Assembly (NCBI GenBank): GCA_946614685.1
Contig: CAMOHF010000073.1
Span: forward strand, 1 to 6,074
DNA: 6,074 bases
Direction of reading: 5' to 3'
From: an uncultured Clostridia bacterium
GTDB lineage: Bacteria; Bacillota; Clostridia; Lachnospirales; Lachnospiraceae
Shown: in pieces, positions 1-5,763 of the stretch
Layout: the number at the start of each line of letters is the position of its first letter
Position numbering within the stretch: the first letter of the stretch is position 1
Translations under genes and position numbers: made by a program
Notes under the pieces: generated by a model
Seen by the model: the letters and a program-made list of their open reading frames with translations, nothing else
Databases searched by the model: none
What the model was told of the DNA's origin: nothing

Positions 1-1
1 C

Positions 2-1117
2 CTGTCTTGCGACTCCGGCGTATATACTGTTGATACCAAGGACTACTTAAAACTTAACAATTCTTACCGTATGAGATTGGCGAGAATCATTTTGGACGGC
101 GTGGAGCATGAGGTGGGGCGTGGCGTTACATTTTCCGTGCCCCGCAACGTGACACGTGTGGAGATCGTGCCGGAGGTGATCAATTACTCCGTTGAGGATC
201 CGCTTGTCAGCTATCAGCTGATCGGATATGATGCCAATCCGGTGATCTGCTCCTCCAGTCAGCTCTCCTCAGTTGCATATTCCAACCTCCAGCCCGGCGA
301 GTATATCTTTGAACTCTCCGTCTTAGACGAGAACGATACCGTAGTGGAGCAGAGCCACTACACTATCATGCGTGAACACAACTTCCATGACACGAGCTTT
401 TTCCACATCTATCTGCTGATCGTGGGCGCACTGGCCGTAGCATGGATCTCCTGGTACATCGCGCAGCGGATTATGGAACACCAGAAACGCGAACTTGAGC
501 GTCAGATCACGATGGGTAAGCAGACCATTATGGCGATCGCGCGAACCGTCGATGCCAAGGACGAGAATACCAGTCAGCACTCCCAGCGTGTATCCGAATA
601 CTCCGTGATGCTCGCAAGAGAACTCGGCTTTACGGAGGAAGAGTGCGAGAACCTGCGCAATGCAGCACTGCTTCACGATATCGGCAAGATCGGTATCCCC
701 GACAGTATCTTAAACAAGCCTGCAAAATTGACCGATGAAGAGTACGCGATCATGAAGACGCACGTGACCAGAGGCGCCGAGATCTTAAAGGACTTCACTA
801 TGATCGACCACGTGGTCGAGGGTGCGAAGTATCACCATGAGCGCTATGACGGCAAGGGGTATCCGAGCGGTCTTGCAGGGGAAGAGATTCCGATCTACGG
901 CAGGATCATCGGCGTGGCGGATGCATTTGACGCCATGACCCAGAACCGTGTTTACCGAAAGAAACTGGACATTTCATGGGTGCTCGAGGAAATCGAGCGC
1001 TGTAAGGGATCGCAGTTCGATCCCGAAATTGCGGATATTATGATCCGACTGGTTCATGAGGGCAAGATCACGTTTGATATGGACAAGATCCGCGGAACAA
1101 AGGAGGATGCACAATGA
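2..1117 (+). CDS. HD-GYP domain membrane sensor (propeller/Y_Y_Y type), 5' end outside the window
   Basis: This is probably a cyclic-di-nucleotide phosphodiesterase-type signalling protein with an extracytoplasmic sensor. The frame is open to the left edge without a stop. The first ATG, at 71, has no ribosome binding site, so the gene starts upstream. Counting from that ATG, residues 1-100 resemble a Y_Y_Y (Ig-like) domain that follows beta-propeller repeats, including a YSNLQPGEYIFEL stretch; the codons before it (CDSGVYTVDTKDYL) look like the last propeller blade. A transmembrane helix lies at about 110-131, followed by a short charged linker. The HD-GYP domain spans about 150-335: HSQRV (170-174), LLHDIGKIGIP (200-210), KTH (229-231), HHERYDGKGYP (255-265) and ADAFDAMT (283-290). 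These metal-binding and GYP motifs are all present, so activity is expected. The propeller/Y_Y_Y/TM/HD-GYP layout is familiar from Lachnospiraceae. The substrate (c-di-GMP or another cyclic dinucleotide) and the ligand cannot be read from sequence. It overlaps the next gene by four bases. Confidence 0.9.
   Translation: MSCDSGVYTVDTKDYLKLNNSYRMRLARIILDGVEHEVGRGVTFSVPRNVTRVEIVPEVINYSVEDPLVSYQLIGYDANPVICSSSQLSSVAYSNLQPGEYIFELSVLDENDTVVEQSHYTIMREHNFHDTSFFHIYLLIVGALAVAWISWYIAQRIMEHQKRELERQITMGKQTIMAIARTVDAKDENTSQHSQRVSEYSVMLARELGFTEEECENLRNAALLHDIGKIGIPDSILNKPAKLTDEEYAIMKTHVTRGAEILKDFTMIDHVVEGAKYHHERYDGKGYPSGLAGEEIPIYGRIIGVADAFDAMTQNRVYRKKLDISWVLEEIERCKGSQFDPEIADIMIRLVHEGKITFDMDKIRGTKEDAQ
1099..1106 (+). 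promoter_or_regulatory. Ribosome binding site and ATGA coupling for the BMP gene
   Basis: AAAGGAGG lies inside the last codons of the HD-GYP gene, seven bases before the ATG at 1114. That ATG overlaps the HD-GYP stop codon as ATGA (1114-1117). The arrangement fixes the BMP start and implies translational coupling of the two products. Confidence 0.85.
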
Positions 1118-2313
1118 AAAAGATCAACATCGTAAGCATCCTGGCGTCCCTTGTGATGATTCTTGTGACATGTGCCGGATATGAACTTTATGAGCGCAAG
1201 GTACCGAAGGAGCGAAGTATCAAGGTCGGCATCATCTACGACGGAGACGAGAGCGCACCCTATACGGCCAACTTTGTAAAATCCAAAAGACAGATCGAGG
1301 CGGACTACGGCGCTAAGGTTCAATTCGTCGAAAAGACATGTATCTCCGACGAGAATGCGGAATCGGTACTCCGCGAACTCTGCAGGGAAGACTGCAATCT
1401 GATCTTTACAACCAGCTACGGATACGGAGAGGCGGCGAAAAAGCTTGCTGCAGAATATCCTGATATCGAGTTTTGTCAGGCAACCTGCGCAAATGCCAAT
1501 GACGATCCTGTGCTTGATAATTACCATACCTTTATGGGTCATATCTATGAGGGCAGATACATTGCCGGCGTTGCGGCCGGTATGAAGCTTTCGGAGTTGA
1601 TCAAAGAAGGCGTATTAAGGCCCGAAGATATCAAGATCGGTTATGTGGCAGCATTTCCCTATGCGGAAGTGATCTCCGGTTATACGGCATTCTTCCTGGG
1701 GGTTCGTTCCGAGTGCCCGGATGCCGTGATGTATGTGAGATACACCAACACTTGGGAGAGTTATTCCAAGGAGAAGGAGTGCACGGAGAAGCTTCTTGAC
1801 GAGGGCTGTGTCCTGATCTCGCAGCATTCGGATACGACAGGACCCGCGGCAGCCTGCGAGGCGCGCTCCGGCAGTCAGATCGTCTTTCATGTCGGCTATA
1901 ACCAGAGTATGATGGACGTGGCGCCGAAGACCTCTCTGATCAGTACCAAGATCAACTGGACACCTTATATGAAGACGGCGGTGGATGCATGTATCAACGG
2001 ATATAAGATCGAGTCCCGGCTGGATGCCACAATCCACGGACACGATGCAGGTGCCGGTTTTGACAAGGACTGGGTCCAGATGGTGGAACTCAATACCCTG
2101 ATCGCAACCGAGGGAACCGAGGAGAGGATCGAAGAACTGAAAGGCAAATTCATCAAAGGATCCATGAACGTGTTCCAAGGTGATTATACGGGAACCAATC
2201 CCATGAATCGCGAAGATGTCTACGATCTGTCCGAGGGTTACGTTGAGAATCAGGATTCTTCCGCACCCACGTTCCACTATGTTTTGGATGATGTGATCAT
2301 TGAGGAAAAATGA
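1114..2313 (+). CDS. BMP/PnrA-family substrate-binding protein, membrane-anchored or lipoprotein
   Basis: This is a periplasmic-binding-like protein of the BMP family (Med/PnrA/TmpC type), whose known members bind purine nucleosides for ABC import or act as surface lipoproteins. An N-terminal hydrophobic segment (residues 4-22) follows MKK. Cys20 sits in LVTC, which resembles a lipobox but has Thr where Gly, Ala or Ser is usual, so lipidation is uncertain and a signal anchor is possible. Family hallmarks seen are IKVGIIYDGD (36-45), TTSYGYGEAAKKLAAEYPDI (99-118), a GHIYEGRYIAGVAAGMKL segment (142-159), GYVAAFPYAEVISGYTAFFLG (starting 176), ISQHSDTTGP (235-244) and a C-terminal GDYTG...SAPTFHYVLDDV (357-394). 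The length of 399 residues is somewhat above the usual 330-370. It is translationally coupled to the HD-GYP sensor and has no permease or ATPase partner in view, so a sensory role is as plausible as transport. It has 11 cysteines, many for an exported protein. The gene ends in tandem stops (TGA TAA). The family assignment is secure; the ligand is unknown. Confidence 0.88.
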   Translation: MKKINIVSILASLVMILVTCAGYELYERKVPKERSIKVGIIYDGDESAPYTANFVKSKRQIEADYGAKVQFVEKTCISDENAESVLRELCREDCNLIFTTSYGYGEAAKKLAAEYPDIEFCQATCANANDDPVLDNYHTFMGHIYEGRYIAGVAAGMKLSELIKEGVLRPEDIKIGYVAAFPYAEVISGYTAFFLGVRSECPDAVMYVRYTNTWESYSKEKECTEKLLDEGCVLISQHSDTTGPAAACEARSGSQIVFHVGYNQSMMDVAPKTSLISTKINWTPYMKTAVDACINGYKIESRLDATIHGHDAGAGFDKDWVQMVELNTLIATEGTEERIEELKGKFIKGSMNVFQGDYTGTNPMNREDVYDLSEGYVENQDSSAPTFHYVLDDVIIEEK

Positions 2314-2325
2314 TAAAAATAGTGG

Positions 2326-2354
2326 TTCACTTTTCGTGGGTTTACTGCTATAAT
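2326..2354 (+). promoter_or_regulatory. Sigma-A promoter with extended -10, upstream of the purF-like gene
   Basis: TTCACT (2326-2331, four of six bases matching TTGACA) is separated by 17 bp from a perfect TATAAT (2349-2354). TG at 2346-2347 makes an extended -10 (TGCTATAAT). Transcription would start near 2361, giving a leader of about 47 bases before the ATG at 2408. This is the only convincing promoter I see in the window. It probably drives the purF-like gene and, since later gaps are short, the four genes behind it. I see no clear rho-independent terminator for the preceding BMP gene, so read-through may add to it. Confidence 0.75.
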
Positions 2355-2394
2355 CGAACAGTCACGGGACGGACCGCGGCGGAATGAGTAGTTT

Positions 2395-2400
2395 GGAGGA
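2395..2400 (+). promoter_or_regulatory. Ribosome binding site fixing the purF-like start at 2408
   Basis: GGAGGA lies seven bases before the ATG at 2408. An in-frame upstream ATG at 2384 has only a weak GGCGG in front of it. Starting at 2384 would put eight extra residues (MSSLEDIE) ahead of the conserved MGGFFG beginning, and this ribosome binding site would then fall inside the coding region. Confidence 0.8.
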
Positions 2401-2407
2401 TATAGAA

Positions 2408-3814
2408 ATGGGCGGTTTTTTTGGAGTAACATCAAAAGAAGATTGTGTGTTTGATGTGTTTTTCGGAACGGATTATCACTCTCATCTGGGTACCAGAAGA
2501 GCGGGTATGGCGGTATACGATCCGAAGGACGGATTTGAGAAGTCAATCCACAAGATCGACAACGCACCGTTTCGTACCAAATTCGATAAAGAAGCGAATA
2601 CCATGCACGGCGTATACGGCATCGGATGTATCTCGGATTACGAGGCGCAGCCGATCCTTGTAAAGTCTCATCACGGTTCCTTCGCCATCACTACGGTCGG
2701 CAAGATCAACAACGCACAGGAGATCATCGACAAGATCATGGAGGGGCGTACACACTTCTTCGTGATGAGCAACGGTGAGATCAACGCAACGGAGCTTGTC
2801 GCCGCAATTATCAACCAGAAAGACAATTTCATTGACGGCATCCGCTATGCGCAGGAGATCATCGACGGTTCCATGTCCATGCTCATCCTGACCGAGAAGG
2901 GTGTCTACTGTGCAAGAGATAAATTCGGCAGGACGCCGATCGTGATCGGAAAGAAGGACGGCGCACACTGCGCGGCTTTCGAGAGCTTTTCCTTCCTGAA
3001 CCTCGGTTATACGATCGAGCGTGAGTTAGGTCCCGGAGAGATCGCCGTGATCACACCGGATGCCTTAAAGACGCTGGTTCCTCCCGGAGACAAGATGAAG
3101 ATCTGTACATTTCTCTGGATCTACTACGGTTATCCCGCATCCGTTTACGAAGGCGTATCCGTGGAAGAGATGCGTATGAGAAACGGTGAGTATCTGGCGA
3201 GACGCGACAAGGCGAACCCCGACACGGTTGCCGGCGTTCCCGATTCGGGTACGGCGCACGCGGTCGGTTATGCGAATGAGTCCGGAATTCCTTTTTCCAG
3301 ACCTTTCATCAAGTACACACCGACCTGGCCGAGATCCTTCATGCCCACCATCCAGAGCAAGAGAAACCTGATCGCGAAGATGAAACTGCTTCCCGTGAAG
3401 GAACTGATCGAAGATAAAAGCCTGCTTCTGATCGATGACTCCATCGTCAGAGGAACACAGCTTCGCGAGACGACAGAGTATCTCTTCGAGAACGGAGCCA
3501 AGGAAGTACATATCAGACCTGCATGCCCGCCGCTGGTGTTCGGCTGCAAGTACATCAACTTCTCCAGATCCAATTCCGAGATGGAGCTGATCACGAGAGT
3601 GGTGATCGAGGAACTCGAGGGCGGAGAGGTTTCGGAGGAGACACTGCGAGAGTATGCTGATTTCAACTCTGAGAAATACGAAAAGATGGTTGAAAAGATC
3701 GGCGAGAAGCTGAAGTTTACATCCCTTCGCTTCCAGAGACTGGACGATATGCTTGATGCGGTAGGTATCGACCACGACAAGATGTGCACCTATTGCTGGA
3801 ACGGACGGGAGTAG
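2408..3814 (+). CDS. PurF-like amidophosphoribosyltransferase homologue with degenerate glutaminase site
   Basis: This is a homologue of glutamine PRPP amidotransferase, which makes phosphoribosylamine in the first step of purine synthesis. Numbering is from the ATG at 2408 (468 residues, a normal PurF length). The N-terminal half (1-225) has the class II amidotransferase fold signature, but the protein begins M-G-G-F-F-G where PurF has Cys-Gly-Ile-Phe-Gly, so the cysteine nucleophile is Gly. By my alignment, Arg73, Asn101 and Asp127 of E. coli PurF are also replaced, leaving GCISDYEAQP (73-82), TTVGKINN (95-102) and NATEL (126-130). The C-terminal half keeps the phosphoribosyltransferase features: GVPDSG (276-281), YTPTWPRSFMP (303-313) where the flexible loop lies, and the PRPP loop LLLIDDSIVRGTQ (339-351). 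Cysteines 233, 380, 460 and 463 match the 4Fe-4S ligands of Bacillus PurF. It may use free ammonia or have another role. I give no symbol because it may be a paralogue of a true purF elsewhere. The next gene starts 15 bases downstream. Confidence 0.85.
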   Translation: MGGFFGVTSKEDCVFDVFFGTDYHSHLGTRRAGMAVYDPKDGFEKSIHKIDNAPFRTKFDKEANTMHGVYGIGCISDYEAQPILVKSHHGSFAITTVGKINNAQEIIDKIMEGRTHFFVMSNGEINATELVAAIINQKDNFIDGIRYAQEIIDGSMSMLILTEKGVYCARDKFGRTPIVIGKKDGAHCAAFESFSFLNLGYTIERELGPGEIAVITPDALKTLVPPGDKMKICTFLWIYYGYPASVYEGVSVEEMRMRNGEYLARRDKANPDTVAGVPDSGTAHAVGYANESGIPFSRPFIKYTPTWPRSFMPTIQSKRNLIAKMKLLPVKELIEDKSLLLIDDSIVRGTQLRETTEYLFENGAKEVHIRPACPPLVFGCKYINFSRSNSEMELITRVVIEELEGGEVSEETLREYADFNSEKYEKMVEKIGEKLKFTSLRFQRLDDMLDAVGIDHDKMCTYCWNGRE

Positions 3815-3829
3815 CGGAAAGGACAGCCT

Positions 3830-4240
3830 ATGCTTGGCGACGAATACGGAAACGATTATAGGGATGACGGCAGACGTCTCGATACGGACCCGGATTTTAC
3901 CATGGGACCCAAGCTGACGCTCGGTGACGACCAGCCTTCGGGAGGCAGAAAGCTCGGTGATGAGCAGCCCGTCGGAGCGTGGGATTATCGAACGCTGCCC
4001 AATAAAACACTGGAACTCGTAAGAAACACCGGAGATATGCATCAGGAGGGTACCGGTTATTATGCTGACAGCGAGACAGAGATGCTTACGGTTCTGGCTT
4101 ATTTGAATTACGGTGAGAAAACCGGAACCACCGAATCTATGCGTGAGCAGATCGACGAAGCGGTCAAGAAGGTCGACGAACTCCGTCTCGTGGAGCGCGA
4201 GGAAGTCGATAAGGACAGCTTTATCAATATTCAATTCTAA
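3830..4240 (+). CDS. Acidic hypothetical protein of 136 residues
   Basis: I do not recognise this protein. It is probably a real gene: GGAAAGGA (3816-3823) lies six bases before its ATG, it fits between its neighbours with 15-base gaps on both sides, and it is co-directional. It has no signal peptide, membrane helix or cysteine, so it is likely a soluble cytoplasmic protein without a classical metal site. It is strongly acidic (about 31 Asp/Glu against 16 Lys/Arg). Residues 1-50 are rich in Gly, Asp and Pro, look disordered, and carry a near-duplicate LGDDQP (31-36) and LGDEQP (42-47). Residues 52-96 (WDYRTLPNKTLELVRNTGDM, then YYADSETEMLTVLAYLNYGE) look more ordered and may form a small helical domain. 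Residues 102-126 form a charged amphipathic helix that could be a coiled coil. Its position suggests a link with the PurF-like protein or the amino acid importer, but this is inference from context only. Confidence 0.7.
   Translation: MLGDEYGNDYRDDGRRLDTDPDFTMGPKLTLGDDQPSGGRKLGDEQPVGAWDYRTLPNKTLELVRNTGDMHQEGTGYYADSETEMLTVLAYLNYGEKTGTTESMREQIDEAVKKVDELRLVEREEVDKDSFINIQF
3920..3969 (+). repeat. Two near-identical 17-base units encoding LGD(D/E)QP
   Basis: CTCGGTGACGACCAGCC (3920-3936) recurs as CTCGGTGATGAGCAGCC (3953-3969), 33 bases (11 codons) later and in the same reading frame, differing at two bases. It encodes the repeated LGDDQP/LGDEQP motif of the acidic hypothetical protein. It is a small in-frame internal repeat, not a mobile or regulatory one. 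Confidence 0.6.
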
Positions 4241-4255
4241 AGGAGACTTTTTAAA

Positions 4256-5044
4256 ATGAAAAAGAAAATCTTATGCGGCCTTCTGGCATTATCCATGGCA
4301 GCGCTGGCTCTTGCCGGATGCGGAAAGAAGAATGAGGAAAAGAATACATTTACCGTAGGCTTTGACGCAGAGTATCCGCCTTACGGCTATATGGACGAGA
4401 GCGGCGAATACACGGGCTTTGATCTTGAACTTGCCGAGGAAGTCTGCAAGATGAACGGCTGGGAGCTCAAGAAGCAGCCTATCGCCTGGGACAGCAAGGA
4501 CAACGAATTAAACTCCGGTTCCATTGACTGTATCTGGAACGGATTCACCATCAACGGACGCGAGAATGATTACACATGGTCCGTACCTTACGTAGACAAC
4601 AGTCAGGTAATCGTAGTTTCCGAGAAGTCCGGGATTAACGATCTCGCAGGACTTGCAGGCAAGACGGTCGGCGTTCAGGCTGCATCCGCAGCACTCGACG
4701 TACTTTCCGATGAGGAAGGTCAGAAGGCACTTGCTGACACCTTCGGAAAGCTCCAGGAGTTCTCCGATTACAACACCGCATTTGTAGAGCTTGAAGCCGG
4801 TTCCATTGACGCGATCGCTATGGACATCGGTGTGGCACAGTATCAGATCGAAAGCCGCGGAAGCGGATACAAGATCTTGGACGAGCACTTAAATGCAGAG
4901 CAGTACGGCGTGGGCTTTAAACTCGGCAACGAAGAGCTCCGCGACAAGGTGAACAAATCCTTGAAGGAACTGAAGGCAAACGGCAAGTTTGATGAACTTG
5001 CAGAAAAGTACGGACTCTCCGATATGACTTGCCTCGAGCAGTAA
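4256..5044 (+). CDS. Polar amino acid ABC transporter substrate-binding lipoprotein
   Basis: This is the extracellular binding component of an amino acid importer (family 3 solute-binding protein, HisJ/GlnH-like), tethered to the outer face of the membrane. The 262 residues begin with a lipoprotein signal: MKKK, a hydrophobic core, and the lipobox LAGC with Cys22 as the predicted lipidated residue, followed by a charged linker to about 31. Family motifs seen are FTVGFDAEYPPYGYMDESG (32-50), GEYTGFDLELAEEVC (50-64), NGFTINGRENDYTWSVPY (95-112) with Arg102 where the ligand carboxylate is usually held, LAGKTVGVQAASAALD (133-148), and DAIAMD (185-190) with Asp190 where the amino group is usually contacted. 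The C-terminal helices (224-254) are typical. AGGAG at 4241-4245 precedes the ATG, directly after the stop of the acidic hypothetical gene. The permease and ATPase follow. The exact amino acid cannot be assigned; polar or cystine-like substrates are all possible. Confidence 0.93.
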   Translation: MKKKILCGLLALSMAALALAGCGKKNEEKNTFTVGFDAEYPPYGYMDESGEYTGFDLELAEEVCKMNGWELKKQPIAWDSKDNELNSGSIDCIWNGFTINGRENDYTWSVPYVDNSQVIVVSEKSGINDLAGLAGKTVGVQAASAALDVLSDEEGQKALADTFGKLQEFSDYNTAFVELEAGSIDAIAMDIGVAQYQIESRGSGYKILDEHLNAEQYGVGFKLGNEELRDKVNKSLKELKANGKFDELAEKYGLSDMTCLEQ

Positions 5045-5050
5045 TCATCC

Positions 5051-5074
5051 GACAGGAGTGGAGACACTCCTGTC
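5051..5074 (+). terminator. Intercistronic stem-loop, probable partial terminator or mRNA stabiliser
   Basis: GACAGGAGTG and CACTCCTGTC form a perfect 10-bp stem closing a GAGA (GNRA) tetraloop. It starts six bases after the binding-protein stop codon. The following TTACTTATT is only moderately T-rich, so complete termination is unlikely because the permease and ATPase genes continue the operon. Such hairpins after binding-protein genes commonly let the binding protein be made in excess over the membrane parts, by attenuation or by protecting the upstream mRNA from 3' exonucleases. Confidence 0.75.
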
Positions 5075-5103
5075 TTACTTATTAGACGTATGACGGAGGA
5101 ACC

Positions 5104-5748
5104 ATGAAATTTCAGGTTATGATGGAACAATTGGCGGGCGGTATGCTCGCATCCATGGGCATCTTTTTTCTGACGCTGATCTTTTCCCTGCCCTTAGGCT
5201 TGCTTGTGGCGTTTGGAAGGATGTCCAAGAACCGCGTGGTGAGCGGGATCATCGGATTCTTGATCTCGGTGCTTCGCGGTACACCGCTGATGCTTCAGCT
5301 TCTGGTGGTATATTTCTTTCCCTACTACCTTTTCGGATGGTCCATCGCCGGATGGAGATTTCCGGCGATCATCGTCGGCTTCTCGGTGAATTATGCGGCT
5401 TATTTTGCGGAGATTTACAGATCCGGTATCGAGGCCATCGATAAGGGACAGCATGAGGCGGCTTATATCCTCGGTTATACGAAGACACAGACTTTTTTCA
5501 GGATCATTCTGCCGCAGGTGATCAAGATCATCCTGCCGGCGATCACCAACGAGATCATCACGCTGGTCAAGGATACCTCGCTTGCTTTCTCACTTTCCTA
5601 TATGGAGATGTTCTCCATCGCAAAGCAGATCGCAGCCAGAGAGACGACCTTCCTGCCCTTTGTGGTATCTGCGGTCTTTTACTATGTGTTCAACCTGATC
5701 GTGGCCTTTGTCATGCGACGCATGGAAAAGCGCCTGGCGTACTACTAG
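5104..5748 (+). CDS. Polar amino acid ABC transporter permease (HisM/GlnP family)
   Basis: This is the membrane channel subunit of the importer, presumably acting as a homodimer because only one permease gene is present before the ATPase. The 214 residues are normal for the family. Hydrophobic segments lie at about 13-37, 48-76, 86-106, 134-153 and 186-206. VLRGTP (56-61) and the EAA loop EAAYILGYTKTQTFFRIILP (118-137), which contacts the ATPase, are clear, followed by PAITNEIITLVKDTSLAF (145-162). The protein ends in a basic tail (RRMEKR). GGAGGA (5095-5100) lies only three bases from the ATG at 5104, which is short. In-frame ATGs at 5119 and 5122 are possible alternatives but have weaker upstream sequences for ribosome binding. 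The gene lies behind the binding-protein gene and its stem-loop, and 15 bases before the ATPase. Confidence 0.93.
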   Translation: MKFQVMMEQLAGGMLASMGIFFLTLIFSLPLGLLVAFGRMSKNRVVSGIIGFLISVLRGTPLMLQLLVVYFFPYYLFGWSIAGWRFPAIIVGFSVNYAAYFAEIYRSGIEAIDKGQHEAAYILGYTKTQTFFRIILPQVIKIILPAITNEIITLVKDTSLAFSLSYMEMFSIAKQIAARETTFLPFVVSAVFYYVFNLIVAFVMRRMEKRLAYY

Positions 5749-5749
5749 G

Positions 5750-5756
5750 AAGGAGG
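5750..5756 (+). promoter_or_regulatory. Strong ribosome binding site for the ATPase gene
   Basis: AAGGAGG lies seven bases before the ATG at 5764, immediately after the permease stop codon. It supports 5764 as the start over the out-of-frame ATG at 5757. Confidence 0.8.
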
Positions 5757-5763
5757 ATGTGCG

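Noticed and set aside
71..73. ATG at 71 as the true start of the HD-GYP gene
   Set aside because: No ribosome binding site precedes it. The frame stays open to the left edge with propeller-like residues, and the Y_Y_Y-type region would lose its usual upstream partner.
1054..2277. Minus-strand open frames opposite the HD-GYP/BMP genes
   Set aside because: Their translations show no recognisable domains and they are fully covered by a well-supported + strand gene.
2317..2334. A possible hairpin AAA(T)AGTG-GTT-CACTTTT just after the BMP stop, as a terminator
   Set aside because: The stem has only four contiguous pairs plus A-T pairs across a bulge, a three-base loop, and lies over the -35 element. 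It is too weak to call a terminator.
2384..2407. Upstream ATG at 2384 as the purF-like start
   Set aside because: It lacks a good ribosome binding site, and GGAGGA at 2395-2400 is correctly placed for the ATG at 2408, which matches the conserved MGGFFG beginning.
4103..4139. TTGAAT followed by AATCTA as an internal promoter before the binding-protein gene
   Set aside because: The spacing of about 25 bp is wrong, the -10 is poor, and it lies inside coding sequence.
3065..4234. A long 389-codon open frame on the - strand
   Set aside because: It lies opposite the purF-like gene and the acidic protein gene, shows no family features in its translation, and reflects codon bias of the + strand genes.
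5757..5759. ATG at 5757 as the ATPase start
   Set aside because: It is out of frame with the ABC ATPase and directly abuts the ribosome binding site; the ATG at 5764 is correctly spaced.
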